Source: Trebonia sp963734665 (GTDB lineage Bacteria; Actinomycetota; Actinomycetes; Streptosporangiales; Streptosporangiaceae). From it: DNA of 64,000 bases. The position numbers and the translations under genes were made by a program. A model generated the notes under the pieces. That model did no database searches, was not told the origin of the DNA, and saw only the letters and a list, made by a program, of their open reading frames with translations. The stretch is taken from assembly GCA_963734665.1 (NCBI GenBank), contig CAVTIR010000011.1:310001-374000 (forward strand). Reading direction: 5' to 3'. Below are positions 1-8,084 of this stretch, one piece after another. The stretch's first letter is position 1; the number at the start of each line of letters is the position of its first letter.

Positions 1-2
1 GG

Positions 3-98
3 CTGCTGGCCCTGTCCATGGGGTACGGCCTGACCCAGCGCGAGTTCCGTGACTTCGGCGTGGAGCCTGACCGCGAGCCCGAACCGGCTCATGCGTAA
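3..98 (+). CDS. C-terminal end of an unidentified protein (partial)
   Basis: The window opens inside a reading frame that ends with TAA at 96-98. The visible 31 residues include the stretch SMGYGLTQREFRDFGV and an acidic, proline-rich tail. I do not recognise the family. The start lies outside the window. Confidence 0.5.
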   Translation: MLALSMGYGLTQREFRDFGVEPDREPEPAHA

Positions 99-157
99 CT
101 GGCGCCCGCCGGCCGGGACCGTGCGGCGGAGCAGCCAGGGATTTAGGGTTGGGGATT

Positions 158-688
158 GTGACGATCGTTCCTGATGCGAAGGACTGGACGTGGGTGCTGC
201 GGCGTCCATGCCCGGAGTGCGGCCTAGACACGAGCTCGTTCGCGCGGGAGGACATCCCGGCGATGATCCTGGTGAACGCGGCAGCCTGGCGGGAGCCGCT
301 CGCTGCCCCGGACGCGGCGCGGCGCCCCCGGCCGGACAAGTGGTCGGCGCTCGAATACGGCTGTCACGTGCGCGACGTCCTCAGGCTGTACGACTACCGG
401 CTCAGCCTGATGCTGACCGAAGACGACCCGCTCTACCCGAACTGGGACCAGGACGAAACCGCCATCGCGGACCGCTACGACACCCAGGACCCCGGCACCG
501 TAGCGGACGAACTCGCCGCGGCGGCAGAGGCGGTGGCAGCCCGGTTCGGCACCGTCAGCAAAGCCCAGTGGGACCGTCCGGGCCGCCGCAGCGACGGTGC
601 GGTATTCACCGTAGAAACGTTCGCCCGCTACTTCGTGCACGACCCAGTCCACCACCTCTACGACGTCACCGGGCGGCAGCAAGCCTGA
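158..688 (+). CDS. DinB / mycothiol-dependent maleylpyruvate isomerase-like protein
   Basis: About 176 residues. The layout fits the DinB four-helix-bundle superfamily: a conserved WSALEYGCHVRDV helix carrying a metal-ligand-type His near residue 68, and a C-terminal YFVHDPVHHLYDV segment supplying more His residues. Such proteins are putative metal-dependent transferases acting on thiol cofactors such as mycothiol; the substrate here is unknown. I chose GTG 158 because the decayed copy at 2999 keeps this GTG; TTG 149 is an alternative. An N-terminal CPEC motif could add a metal site. It stands alone, and parts of it are duplicated at 2999-3119. Confidence 0.8.
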   Translation: MTIVPDAKDWTWVLRRPCPECGLDTSSFAREDIPAMILVNAAAWREPLAAPDAARRPRPDKWSALEYGCHVRDVLRLYDYRLSLMLTEDDPLYPNWDQDETAIADRYDTQDPGTVADELAAAAEAVAARFGTVSKAQWDRPGRRSDGAVFTVETFARYFVHDPVHHLYDVTGRQQA

Positions 689-931
689 ACGGCGCCCAGG
701 CGTCACAAGAAGGGACTGCGCGCCGACCGATCCTCCATCAGGAAGTCATAGAACAGCCGCACAGGCGCCACCGCTGCTGCACGATCAGCGAGCGTCCCTG
801 ACCCGATGACCCCTCGTCCGCACGCCCTGGAAAGCCGCACTATGCACTTCACCTGGGATGCAAGAGAAGACATTCACGTGCACTGGCGACTGTGCTACCA
901 GGTTCCCCGCTAAAAGTAACGGTCCAGCTTC

Positions 932-1846
932 TCAGCGGTCACCCAAGTCCAGGTCGACAAGCGGCTTGCTCAGCAGGGCCTGCTGTGCCGCACGGGTGGC
1001 GGCTACCAGTTCTGCGGGGGTGATGGCGGCCAGCCGTTCGCGCTGATGCTGAAGAATGGCTGACGCGGCCATTTCCAGCCCGGCATCGTCCAGCGGCCGG
1101 GCGGGGACGTCAAGGTCGGCGGCGAGGAATTCCCGCACTACGGCCAGGAGGTTGGCGCTGCCGATCTCGCGGACGGTCAAGGACAGGTGCGCGGACATCC
1201 GCTCGCCGGCGGCGACGGCCGAGTGGGCCGCGCCGCGGGGCAGGTACAAGACGTCGCCCGGTCTCAGCGTCTCCTTCAGCAGGACGGGCCCCGGGTCCGT
1301 CACCTGTCCCGGCTCCCACGACCCGTCGGCCGGGCTCCCGTGGACGCTCCACTCTTTCAACCCCTGCACCTGCACGACGAACACGTCCGCGTCGTCGCGG
1401 TGCGGGACCAGGCCCTGGTGCCCGGATGGGGTCAGGAAGAAGAACGCCTCGACGCCGTGCCCGAGGTCGGCGCCGAGTCCACGGGCGAGGTCCGCCGTCG
1501 GCGCGTGCCAGTGCTCGATGTTGCGCAGCAGCAGGGTGGTGCCCCCGGCGAGCAGGTCGGCAATCTTCTGTGGATCGGCGTACAAGGGCTCGGCAGATGA
1601 GGCGACGACCCGCGTGTCCGTGTACTGATCAGCCGGGAGCGAGGTTTCCTTCTCGACCATGACGAGGTACGGCACCCTGAGCAAGCCGCAGGCTACCGCC
1701 TGCCGCGCGTCTTCGACGCCGAATATGCCAGGCGGCGGCGAGGGATGGCGGACAACGCGCGGCGCCTGCCGCCAGTAGTGCCGCAAGAACGCGCGGGGAT
1801 CGCCTGCGAGATGGTGGAGAACGCTGAATTGGGCATGCGGGGACAT
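932..1846 (-). CDS. JmjC/cupin-4 domain oxygenase
   Basis: A 304-residue protein with a JmjC/cupin-4 fold. HRD at residues 149-151 and His208 in the YLPRGAAH strand form the expected Fe(II) facial triad (His149, Asp151, His208). Lys164 in the GLKEW strand is a candidate 2-oxoglutarate or substrate contact. The family includes ribosomal-protein hydroxylases of the RoxA/YcfD type and oxygenases acting on peptides. There is no signal peptide, so it should act in the cytoplasm. A 76-residue secreted-type peptide gene lies directly upstream on the same strand (55-bp gap), so the two may be co-transcribed and the peptide is a candidate substrate. That link is inference. Confidence 0.8.
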   Translation of the reverse strand: MSPHAQFSVLHHLAGDPRAFLRHYWRQAPRVVRHPSPPPGIFGVEDARQAVACGLLRVPYLVMVEKETSLPADQYTDTRVVASSAEPLYADPQKIADLLAGGTTLLLRNIEHWHAPTADLARGLGADLGHGVEAFFFLTPSGHQGLVPHRDDADVFVVQVQGLKEWSVHGSPADGSWEPGQVTDPGPVLLKETLRPGDVLYLPRGAAHSAVAAGERMSAHLSLTVREIGSANLLAVVREFLAADLDVPARPLDDAGLEMAASAILQHQRERLAAITPAELVAATRAAQQALLSKPLVDLDLGDR

Positions 1847-1901
1847 GTGACTAACGGCCTCTTAGCGGGTGATTTGATAGCCCGTGACTGGCCGGGCCAG
1901 G

Positions 1902-2132
1902 TCAGTATTGACCACGGCCCGGCCGGCTCCGTCGTGACTGGATGTAATAGCAGACGTATCCGCAGTTGTCCTGAGGTTGAATACCCAGGTGCGCCGCATC
2001 GCGCGTCGCGTGCTCCACGTGCACTGCTGGCTCGGCGGTAGCGGCCGAGGCCGCGACCGGGGCCACCGCGAGCATGGCGGTGCGGAGATGGCGGCGCAGG
2101 CCACAGCTCACGCTCTTCCTGCGGGCATTCAC
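1902..2132 (-). CDS. Candidate precursor peptide with Cys-containing C-terminus
   Basis: A 76-residue ORF from GTG 2132, preceded by a GGAGT ribosome site 4 nt upstream. It has a basic N-terminus (VNARRKSVSCGL), an Ala-rich hydrophobic stretch (residues 19-33) like a signal peptide, a His/Asp-containing linker, then NCGYVCYYIQ followed by an Arg-rich end. The N-terminus resembles that of the peptide at 2464 (both V-[ND]-x-x-R-K-S-V-x-x-G-L), and both have paired Cys near the C-terminus. It is the gene upstream of the JmjC oxygenase. Read as a possible RiPP-type or secreted peptide; no family recognised. Confidence 0.5.
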   Translation of the reverse strand: MNARRKSVSCGLRRHLRTAMLAVAPVAASAATAEPAVHVEHATRDAAHLGIQPQDNCGYVCYYIQSRRSRPGRGQY

Positions 2133-2463
2133 GTGTACTCCGTTCTTGGTTCTTCCGTAATCCCCTGGCCATGGGGTACATGTGCCGACTGGGAATAAGC
2201 CGTGATTGTAAGAACACAGAAGAGTCCCATGCAAGAGAGCCAAACAGGTTCCATGCAGCCCTGAACCGCACCGTCACCAGAAGTCCTTCACGAAGGAGCT
2301 GCGCAGGCAATCCAAAGGTGCCGACCGGCGTGGTTCCGGAGCGAGGAAGCCGTTAGGGAAGGTTCGTTAGGCGTTAGGGGCGTGTTAGAGGATATATACA
2401 TGTTTATTTTTTTCGTGTTTTGATGTGAATTGTTCAACCCTGTTGCACCGAGAGGAATCCATC
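2133..2463. promoter_or_regulatory. Divergent intergenic region between the two peptide genes
   Basis: No convincing gene. It must hold the promoters of both divergent peptide genes. Close to the right-hand gene is an AT-rich patch (2390-2425) preceded by a cluster of GTTAG pentamers (2353-2390, four to five copies), unusual for this GC-rich DNA and a possible regulator site. Confidence 0.35.
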
Positions 2464-2658
2464 GTGGATGTAACCCGCAAGTCCGTGGTCGCCGGTCTTT
2501 CCGCCACCGCCCTGGCCGCCGCAGCGGTCTTCGCGTTTGAGCCCGCGACCTCCGCCTCCGCCGCGGCCATCACCAACACCCAGCACGTCGCGGTCGCGTC
2601 AGCGAGTACCTCAGATGACACCCCGACCCCGATGGACTGCACTCCGTGTTTCATCTAA
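2464..2658 (+). CDS. Candidate precursor peptide ending in MDCTPCFI
   Basis: A 64-residue ORF from GTG 2464, with AGAGGA about 8 nt upstream. The N-terminus VDVTRKSVVAGL is followed by an Ala-rich hydrophobic segment (residues 13-26) and an AxA-type region near residue 33, consistent with Sec export. A Ser/Thr/Asp linker leads to a terminal TPTPMDCTPCFI. N-terminal similarity to the divergent 76-aa peptide, the short Cys-x-x-Cys tail and the adjacent JmjC gene suggest two members of one precursor family. The function is unknown; a plain secreted peptide is the simpler alternative. Confidence 0.55.
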   Translation: MDVTRKSVVAGLSATALAAAAVFAFEPATSASAAAITNTQHVAVASASTSDDTPTPMDCTPCFI

Positions 2659-2733
2659 CCTGCCCGGCACCGCCTGGCCAGGGACGGACACGCCTGACCA
2701 CTGGCCAGGCGGTCTGGCCTCGGAGTGGACAGA

Positions 2734-2832
2734 ATGAAGAAGGCCACCGCAGCAGTTTTCAACGCAATGGATGAAGGCATGCTGCGCATGCCTGTTCTGA
2801 AGCACCCCGCGAGATCAACACCACAGGCTTAA
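2734..2832 (+). CDS. Possible 32-residue small ORF
   Basis: ATG 2734 follows a GGAG motif by 8 nt and opens a 32-codon frame beginning MKKATAAVFNAMDEGM and rich in Met and basic residues. It lies 75 bp downstream of the Cys-tailed peptide and could share its transcript. It may equally be the 5' remnant of a lost gene. No family recognised. Confidence 0.3.
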   Translation: MKKATAAVFNAMDEGMLRMPVLKHPARSTPQA

Positions 2833-2907
2833 GGCTTATCGGGCGGTCTTGGTGCCTTGACCTGACCTGTGGTTTTTCGTGCGGCGTGCCGTGGTTTGCC
2901 GGCGGCG

Positions 2908-2960
2908 GGGTCTCCTGGTAGGCGTTTGGGTGTCTAATCCACGCCCGTCTCAGGAGACCC
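2908..2960. terminator. Inverted repeat, possible terminator
   Basis: GGGTCTCCTG (2908-2917) is perfectly complementary to CAGGAGACCC (2951-2960) across a 33-nt loop. There is no clear U-tract. It lies downstream of the peptide genes and just before the DinB remnant. Confidence 0.35.
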
Positions 2961-2998
2961 TTGCGGGAGTGGCGTGTCCGGGAAGATCCGTTCCGGGC

Positions 2999-3119
2999 AT
3001 TTAGGGTTGGGGACTGTGACGATCGTTCCTGCTGCGGCGGCCTTGCGCGGAGTGCGGCCTGGACATGAGCTCACTCCACCACCTCTACGACGTCACCGGG
3101 CGGTAGCAAGCCTGGACGG
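2999..3119 (+). pseudogene. Internally deleted copy of the DinB-like gene
   Basis: Three blocks match the gene at 158-688 in the same order: 2999-3031 to 141-173 (including its GTG start context), 3032-3072 to 197-237, and 3073-3119 to 646-692. About 23 bp and 408 bp are missing between the blocks, and point differences have accumulated. The frame is lost. This is a decayed duplicate, not a gene. Confidence 0.85.
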
Positions 3120-3133
3120 AGGAGGCAGGCGGC

Positions 3134-4135
3134 ATGGACGTCATCTCCTGGCTGCTAGACAGTGACCCGGCGATCCGCTGGCAGGTGATGCGTGACCTCG
3201 CCGACGCGCCTGAGCACCTTGTGGCGGCCGAACGGGCCCGCGTCGCCGGCGAGGGCTGGGGCGCCCGGCTGCTCGCTCTCCAGCAGCCGAACGGCCAGTG
3301 GCCTGCCGGCACCCCCACGTTCCCCTCCGAGGCCGCGCAGAAGTGGTGGCACTCGCTCGGACCGGCGCGGCAGGGCACCCTGTTCCCTGCGTGGACCTCC
3401 ACCGCCTGGAGTCTGGTGTTGCTCAGGGCGTTCGGTCTCGATCCGGGCAGCGCGGCGGCACGCCACGCCGTCGGCCTGGTGCGCGAGAACGTCCGGTGGG
3501 AGCACGACGCCGAGCCGTTTTTCGCCGGGGAGGTGGAGCCGTGCATCAACGGCCGGACAGTAGCGCTCGGGGCCTACTTCGGCGTGGACGTCGCGCCCGC
3601 CGTAACGCGGCTCCTCAGCGAGCAGATGGCCGACGGCGGGTGGAACTGCGAGCAGGAGAATGGTTCGACCCGGGGGTCGTTTCACACCACGATCGACGTG
3701 CTGGAGGGGCTGCTGGAGTACGAGCGGGCGGCGGGGACCGCCCCGGACGTGACGAGGGCCCGGCTTCGCGGTCAGGAGTACCTCCTCGAGCGGCGGATGT
3801 TCCGGCGGCTGTCGACCGGCCAGCCGATCGACGAGGACCGCAAGACCAAGGGCCCTGCAGCATGGACGCAGTTCTCCTACCCGACGTTCTGGCACTACGA
3901 CGTGCTCCGCGGCCTCGACTACCTGCGCGCGGCCGGTGCCACCCCTGACGACCGGATGGCCGAGGTGATCGAGGTGGTCCGGTCCAAGGGCGATGCGGAC
4001 GGGCGCTGGCCGCTGGAGAACCCGCATCCCGGCGAGCTGCACTTCGCGATCGACGACGGCGAAGGGAAGCCGAGCCGGTGGAACACGCTCCGGGCCATAC
4101 GCGTACTGCGGTGGTACGAACACGCACCGATGTAG
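3134..4135 (+). CDS. Squalene cyclase / prenyltransferase-fold protein
   Basis: A 333-residue protein of alpha/alpha-barrel type, with repeats carrying QQPNGQWP, QMADGGW and SKGDADGRWP, the QW-like motifs of terpene cyclases and related repeat proteins. It is about half the length of a squalene-hopene cyclase and has no visible DxDD protonation motif, so catalysis is doubtful; many such proteins are uncharacterised. ATG 3134 follows a GGAGGAGGC ribosome site. It lies directly downstream of the DinB remnant and looks monocistronic. Confidence 0.7.
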   Translation: MDVISWLLDSDPAIRWQVMRDLADAPEHLVAAERARVAGEGWGARLLALQQPNGQWPAGTPTFPSEAAQKWWHSLGPARQGTLFPAWTSTAWSLVLLRAFGLDPGSAAARHAVGLVRENVRWEHDAEPFFAGEVEPCINGRTVALGAYFGVDVAPAVTRLLSEQMADGGWNCEQENGSTRGSFHTTIDVLEGLLEYERAAGTAPDVTRARLRGQEYLLERRMFRRLSTGQPIDEDRKTKGPAAWTQFSYPTFWHYDVLRGLDYLRAAGATPDDRMAEVIEVVRSKGDADGRWPLENPHPGELHFAIDDGEGKPSRWNTLRAIRVLRWYEHAPM

Positions 4136-4184
4136 ACCAAGCCTGGTGGCGACAGGTCAGCCCGCCCACGCCGCAGCGGCCTCG

Positions 4185-4790
4185 TCACGGCCGGCAGACG
4201 CGCCGAACCAGCTCTTCCCAGCCTCGGGCGAGGCGTTCGGAGATGTCGGGAGCGTCCTGCGTGCCGGATAGGTAGAGGAGCAGCGGACCGTCCAGCGCGG
4301 CGGTGAGCTGGAGGGCCAGCACGTCCACATCGACGGCGCCGAGGCGGGTCTCGAGCAACAGGTACCGGATATGGACACGGGACATGGGAGTCTGCGGCCC
4401 GGCGGGCACCGGCTGGCTGCCGTCAAGCGCGTTGCGCGCGATCTCACGACGTCCGGTCAGGAAGCCGATCCTGGCCTGGCCGTAAGCGATCAGCCGGTCC
4501 AGCGGCGCGGCACCAGGACCTAGCGGCGGCGGTCCCGACAGCACCCGCTCCTGGAAGTCATGCTCGTCGTCGTCCAGCAGCGCCTGGAAGATTCCCGCGC
4601 GCGTGCCGAACCTGCGGAACACCGTTCCCTTGCCCACCCCGGCCCGCTCGGCAAGCGCGTCCATGGTGATCTTGTCCGCCCCCAGCTCAGCGAGCATCTC
4701 GCGCGCCGTGGCCAGCAGGACCTGCCGGTTCCGCGCCGCGTCGGAGCGCTCGGGACGCCGGGGTCCCAAGGTCAGCGCTGGGTTTTCCAT
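4185..4790 (-). CDS. TetR-family transcriptional regulator
   Basis: A 201-residue repressor-type protein. The helix-turn-helix lies at about residues 33-65 (MDALAERAGVGKGTVFRRFG), followed by a ligand-binding helical domain. ATG 4790 gives a normal family length; upstream extensions lack support. It is divergent from the F420-related operon starting at 4876 and probably controls it from the 85-bp intergenic region. Confidence 0.9.
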   Translation of the reverse strand: MENPALTLGPRRPERSDAARNRQVLLATAREMLAELGADKITMDALAERAGVGKGTVFRRFGTRAGIFQALLDDDEHDFQERVLSGPPPLGPGAAPLDRLIAYGQARIGFLTGRREIARNALDGSQPVPAGPQTPMSRVHIRYLLLETRLGAVDVDVLALQLTAALDGPLLLYLSGTQDAPDISERLARGWEELVRRVCRP

Positions 4791-4875
4791 AGGCCCTACT
4801 CTAATGGCCGGAATAGAAACGGGGTAAAGTCCGCTTACGATTCCAGTGTCGGCTCCAGCCCAAGGAGGATCAGTA
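4791..4875. promoter_or_regulatory. Divergent promoter region of the TetR / F420 operon
   Basis: An 85-bp gap with lower GC than its surroundings. A short inverted motif GTAA-N7-TTAC (4824-4838) is the only repeat seen; it has 4-bp arms, so the operator call is weak. A strong AAGGAGGAT ribosome site (4862-4870) precedes the leader ORF. Confidence 0.35.
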
Positions 4876-4953
4876 ATGAGCACGACCCAGACCCCCGCGG
4901 CCACCACATTGTCCTCGCCCGCCAGCCGGCTGGCTTCTGACCGGAGGCGCTGA
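4876..4953 (+). CDS. 25-residue leader ORF of the F420 operon
   Basis: ATG 4876 has the strongest Shine-Dalgarno in this area (AAGGAGG, 7-8 nt upstream). The frame encodes MSTTQTPAATTLSSPASRL and a DRRR end, stopping 1 nt before the nitroreductase start. It may be a coupling leader or the stump of a deleted first gene. No family recognised. Confidence 0.45.
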   Translation: MSTTQTPAATTLSSPASRLASDRRR

Positions 4954-4954
4954 C

Positions 4955-5398
4955 ATGCCCCTGACTGGCGACTACGAACCAAGCGCGATGTCCTTTTCCC
5001 GCGACCAGGTTGACCTCTACGAACGCTCCGGCGGCACGGAAGGCACTGAGCAGGGCGGCAAGCCGGTGATCGTCATTACCTCCGTGGGAGCGAAGACCGG
5101 CAAGCTGCGCAAGAGCCCGCTGATGCGTGTCGAGCACGAGGGGAAGTACGCCGTCGTCGCGTCGCTCGGCGGCGCGCCCAAGCACCCCGTCTGGTATTAC
5201 AACCTGATCGCGCACCCGCACGTGGAGCTGCAGGACGGCCCGGTCAAGAAGGATTACCTGGCCAGGGAGGTCGACGGCGCCGAACGCGAGATCTGGTGGG
5301 AGCGGGCCGTCGCCGCGTGGCCTGACTACGCGGAATATCAGAAGAAGACCACGAGGACGATCCCGGTCTTCGTTCTCACTCCCGAGGATCAGCGATGA
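4955..5398 (+). CDS. F420-dependent nitroreductase (Ddn-like) family protein
   Basis: 147 residues, typical of the small split-beta-barrel deazaflavin-dependent nitroreductases. Diagnostic segments are VGAKTGKLRKSPLMRVEHEGKYAVVASLGG (residues 44 on, given in outline), HPVWYYNLIAHPHVEL and a C-terminal RTIPVFVL strand. Members bind F420H2 and reduce quinones, nitro compounds or unsaturated substrates. It is the first full gene of a three-gene operon; its stop overlaps the start of the next gene (ATGA). Confidence 0.9.
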   Translation: MPLTGDYEPSAMSFSRDQVDLYERSGGTEGTEQGGKPVIVITSVGAKTGKLRKSPLMRVEHEGKYAVVASLGGAPKHPVWYYNLIAHPHVELQDGPVKKDYLAREVDGAEREIWWERAVAAWPDYAEYQKKTTRTIPVFVLTPEDQR

Positions 5399-6048
5399 GC
5401 CTGGCACAGACGCCCCGGCTCACGGTTCTCGGCGCAGGTCATGTGGGGCCGGTCATCGCGCGGCTGGCCCTCAAAGCCGCGTACCCGGTGGCCATCGCTA
5501 CGTCGGGCGACCCGGAAGACATCGCTCTGATCACCGAGCTGGTCATTCCTGGCGCCCAGCCGCGGTGGGCCAGCGACGCGGTGGCGGACGCGGACACCGT
5601 GGTGCTCGCGATACCGCTGCACCGTTTCCTCGAGCTCGACCCCAGCCTGCTGGACGGAAAGCTAGTTGTCGACGCGATGAACTACTGGCCCGCCAGCGAC
5701 GGCGTGCTGAGGGCTTTCGAACACGGCGGAAGCAGCGAGATCGTGGCTGAGCGGCTCGGCGGCTCCACCGTGGTCAAGGCGCTCAATCACATCGGCTATC
5801 ACGAACTCGAGGACCGCGCGCGGCCGGCCGGCGCCCCGGACCGGTGGGCCGCCGGCGTGGCGGGTGACGACCCCGCAGCGGTCGCCGCGATCGCGGAGCT
5901 GACCGACCGGCTCGGCTACGACCCGGTTCGCCTGGAGAGTCTTCGGGCCGGGCGGGTGCTACAGCCGGGCGGCCCTGTGTTCGGGGCCGTGCTGGGACTG
6001 ACCGAGTTCGAGCGGGCCGTGCGCGATGACGCAAGGAGCCTCACATGA
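5395..6048 (+). CDS. NADPH-dependent F420 reductase-like protein
   Basis: 217 residues with an N-terminal Rossmann motif (TVLGAGHVGPVIARLAL) and a VLAIPLHRF strand, as in F420:NADP oxidoreductases (Fno/NpdG-like), which pass hydride between NADPH and F420. It overlaps both neighbours by 4 bp, and its position between two F420-type enzymes suggests cofactor recycling. The dinucleotide motif is slightly unusual (GAGHVG), so specificity is uncertain. Confidence 0.8.
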   Translation: MSLAQTPRLTVLGAGHVGPVIARLALKAAYPVAIATSGDPEDIALITELVIPGAQPRWASDAVADADTVVLAIPLHRFLELDPSLLDGKLVVDAMNYWPASDGVLRAFEHGGSSEIVAERLGGSTVVKALNHIGYHELEDRARPAGAPDRWAAGVAGDDPAAVAAIAELTDRLGYDPVRLESLRAGRVLQPGGPVFGAVLGLTEFERAVRDDARSLT

Positions 6049-7073
6049 CATACACCTTCGGTCTCGACACGTTCGGCGACCGGAACGGCAACGCCGAGGG
6101 CCAACCGCTGTCGCACGCCCAGACGATCCGCAACGTGGCCGAAGAAGGCGTCTTCGCCGAACAAGCCGGCGTGGACTTCTTCGGGATCGGGGAGCATCAC
6201 ACCGAGTACTTCCCGATGCCGGCCGGCGACGTGGTACTCGCCGCGATCGCTGCCCGCACGGCAAGGATCCGGCTCGGCTCCGCCGTCACCGTGCTGAGCT
6301 CCGACGATCCGGTCCGGGTGTTCCAGCGGTACTCCACGCTCAACGCGATCTCCGGCGGCCGGGCCGAAGTAATCCTCGGTCGCGGATCGAGCATCGAATC
6401 GTTCCCGTTGTTCGGCTACGACCTGGCCGACTATGAGGACCTCTTCGAAGAGAAGGCGACGCTGTTCGCCGAGCTGCTCAAGGGCGGCCCGGTCACCTGG
6501 GAGGGCAAAACCCGCGCGCCGCTGCTGAACCAGGACGTGGTGCCGCACACCGAGTCCGGTCCGTTCCCCGCGTGGATCGGCGTGGGCGGCAACCCGCAGT
6601 CGGTGGTCCGCGCCGCCCGGCTCGGGTTCTCGCTGGCGCTCGCCATCATCGGCGGCCCGCCAAGCCGGTTCGCCGGTTACTCGGAGCTGTTCCAGCGGGC
6701 TCTGGAGAAGTTTGGCCGGCCGCCGCTTCCGGTGCTCGTGCACTCGCCGGGCCATGTCGCGGCCACCGACGAGCAGGCGAAAGCGGAGTTCTGGCCGCGC
6801 TGGCGGGACATGATCACCCTGGTCGCGGCGGAGCGCGGTTTCGCGATCCCCACCGAGGAGTCGTTCGGCCGGGAGACGGGGCCGCACGGAGCGCTCTACG
6901 TCGGCTCACCAGAAACGGTCGCGCGGAAGATCGCCTCGACCCTCCGCGCCCTCGACGCCACCCGGTTCGACCTGAAGTACGGCATGCCAGGACTGACGCA
7001 CGACCAGCTCATGACCAACATCGGGTTGTACGGCACCGAGGTCATCCCGCGTGTCCGCGAACTGCTCAGCTGA
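6045..7073 (+). CDS. LLM-class (luciferase-like) F420/FMN-dependent oxidoreductase
   Basis: 342 residues of the bacterial luciferase-like TIM-barrel family. Supporting motifs are FFGIGEHHTEYF near residue 45, LSSDDPVRVFQRYSTLNAIS, GRAEVILGRGSS and a C-terminal ETVARKI helix. Such enzymes oxidise or reduce substrates with F420 or FMN. ATG 6045 overlaps the previous stop. With its upstream neighbours it forms a compact F420-redox operon probably controlled by the divergent TetR protein. Confidence 0.9.
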   Translation: MTYTFGLDTFGDRNGNAEGQPLSHAQTIRNVAEEGVFAEQAGVDFFGIGEHHTEYFPMPAGDVVLAAIAARTARIRLGSAVTVLSSDDPVRVFQRYSTLNAISGGRAEVILGRGSSIESFPLFGYDLADYEDLFEEKATLFAELLKGGPVTWEGKTRAPLLNQDVVPHTESGPFPAWIGVGGNPQSVVRAARLGFSLALAIIGGPPSRFAGYSELFQRALEKFGRPPLPVLVHSPGHVAATDEQAKAEFWPRWRDMITLVAAERGFAIPTEESFGRETGPHGALYVGSPETVARKIASTLRALDATRFDLKYGMPGLTHDQLMTNIGLYGTEVIPRVRELLS

Positions 7074-7109
7074 CCCCAGCCAGCACCGCCTGCTTTCGGC
7101 CGCACCAGC

Positions 7110-7307
7110 TTGTCCCCGGGCGGTGCCCGCTGGGACGAGGCTCTGGGCGAGTACATCCTGGACTGGGACGAGGTCCGCGCCGCCCCCGATCGGCGCGCAG
7201 AGGCTCTGGGGTTCGCCTGCTCCGCATTCCGCCACGCTTGCCAGGTGTGCGGATGGTACGCGTACCTGGTGGCAACCGCCGAAGGCAGGCCGCCCCCCAT
7301 CAGGTGA
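7110..7307 (+). pseudogene. C-terminal fragment of a DUF5996 protein
   Basis: The frame reads ARWDEALGEYILDWDEVRAA and continues to a CGWYAYLV segment, as at the C-terminal end of DUF5996 proteins (from my knowledge of the family). Only about 65 of some 300 residues remain and no credible start exists. A truncated relic. Confidence 0.6.
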
Positions 7308-7330
7308 CAAGCCGCGATGTCCGGCTGGAG

Positions 7331-7768
7331 CTAGCCGGCGGGCCATCCGATCGCGTTAAAGACGGCAACCGGGTCGAGGTAGTCCCGCCAATGCGTGATC
7401 TTGCGGGCGACGATCGTCAGGACCGAGATGTAACGGTTGCTGTAGGCGGCTCCAGTCTGGATGGCGCGGCCCTGCGAGGCGTATTCGAGAACGACGACGC
7501 CCGTGGCCTGGTCGTGGTGGACGGCCAGGTCATAGCAGCGATCGAGGGAGAACGTGGCGCCATACGGGCGGTACAGCTCGGCCACGGCCTGGCGCCCTTC
7601 GACACGGCGCGGGTAGCCGGGGACCGTGATGATGTACTCGAAGACGACGTCCTCGGCCAGAAGGTCGAAGAAGTGCTCACCGTCCACCAGCCCGGCCACG
7701 CCTTCCTCGATGATCCGGAAGAACGGGTCCAGGGCCCGGAAGTCGGCGAGGTTGCTGACCGCCGTCAT
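7331..7768 (-). CDS. SnoaL/NTF2-like protein
   Basis: 145 residues with the cone-shaped NTF2-like pattern: an N-terminal helix, FFDLLAEDVVFEY, a GRQAVAELYRPY helix and a C-terminal KITHWRDYLDPVAVFNAIG strand. Families of this type are small cyclases, isomerases or binding proteins. Its ATG overlaps the stop of a truncated epimerase-like fragment (ATGA), so it was once the second gene of an operon. It may now lack its native promoter. Confidence 0.85.
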   Translation of the reverse strand: MTAVSNLADFRALDPFFRIIEEGVAGLVDGEHFFDLLAEDVVFEYIITVPGYPRRVEGRQAVAELYRPYGATFSLDRCYDLAVHHDQATGVVVLEYASQGRAIQTGAAYSNRYISVLTIVARKITHWRDYLDPVAVFNAIGWPAG

Positions 7769-7917
7769 CAGGCCTCGCCTGCTGCCCAGGCCGCGGCCGT
7801 GCGCAGCGCGAAGTCGGCGAAACTTGCCGGCGCCGCCCCGGTCCCCTTCTCCACGTCACCGTTGGGTCGCGAGCTGTGACCAGACACGATGGTTTCGGTC
7901 AGCGCTGAGGTCAACAT
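7768..7917 (-). pseudogene. C-terminal remnant of an NAD(P)H-binding (NmrA-like) protein
   Basis: The last about 30 codons (NGDVEKGTGAAPASFADFAL and on) resemble the C-terminus of NmrA-like NAD(P)-binding reductases. The Rossmann part is missing. The break lies near 7920-8040, where the IS605-type tnpB sequence begins, so IS insertion probably removed the 5' end. The stop is coupled to the SnoaL gene. Confidence 0.55.
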
Positions 7918-8084
7918 GAGTCCACCTTCTGGCCCTGCGGCCGAGCTAATCAATGCTCGGTTTGGCCCGTTGTTCTGGGGTTGCAACCGTTGGCTGGTCC
8001 GGCGTGTTCTAGCAGGCATAAGAGTGTTCTATCTAGTAAAGTTGACAGGTGTCGTTGTAGAACTGACTGTCGTCGGGGGGCCGG

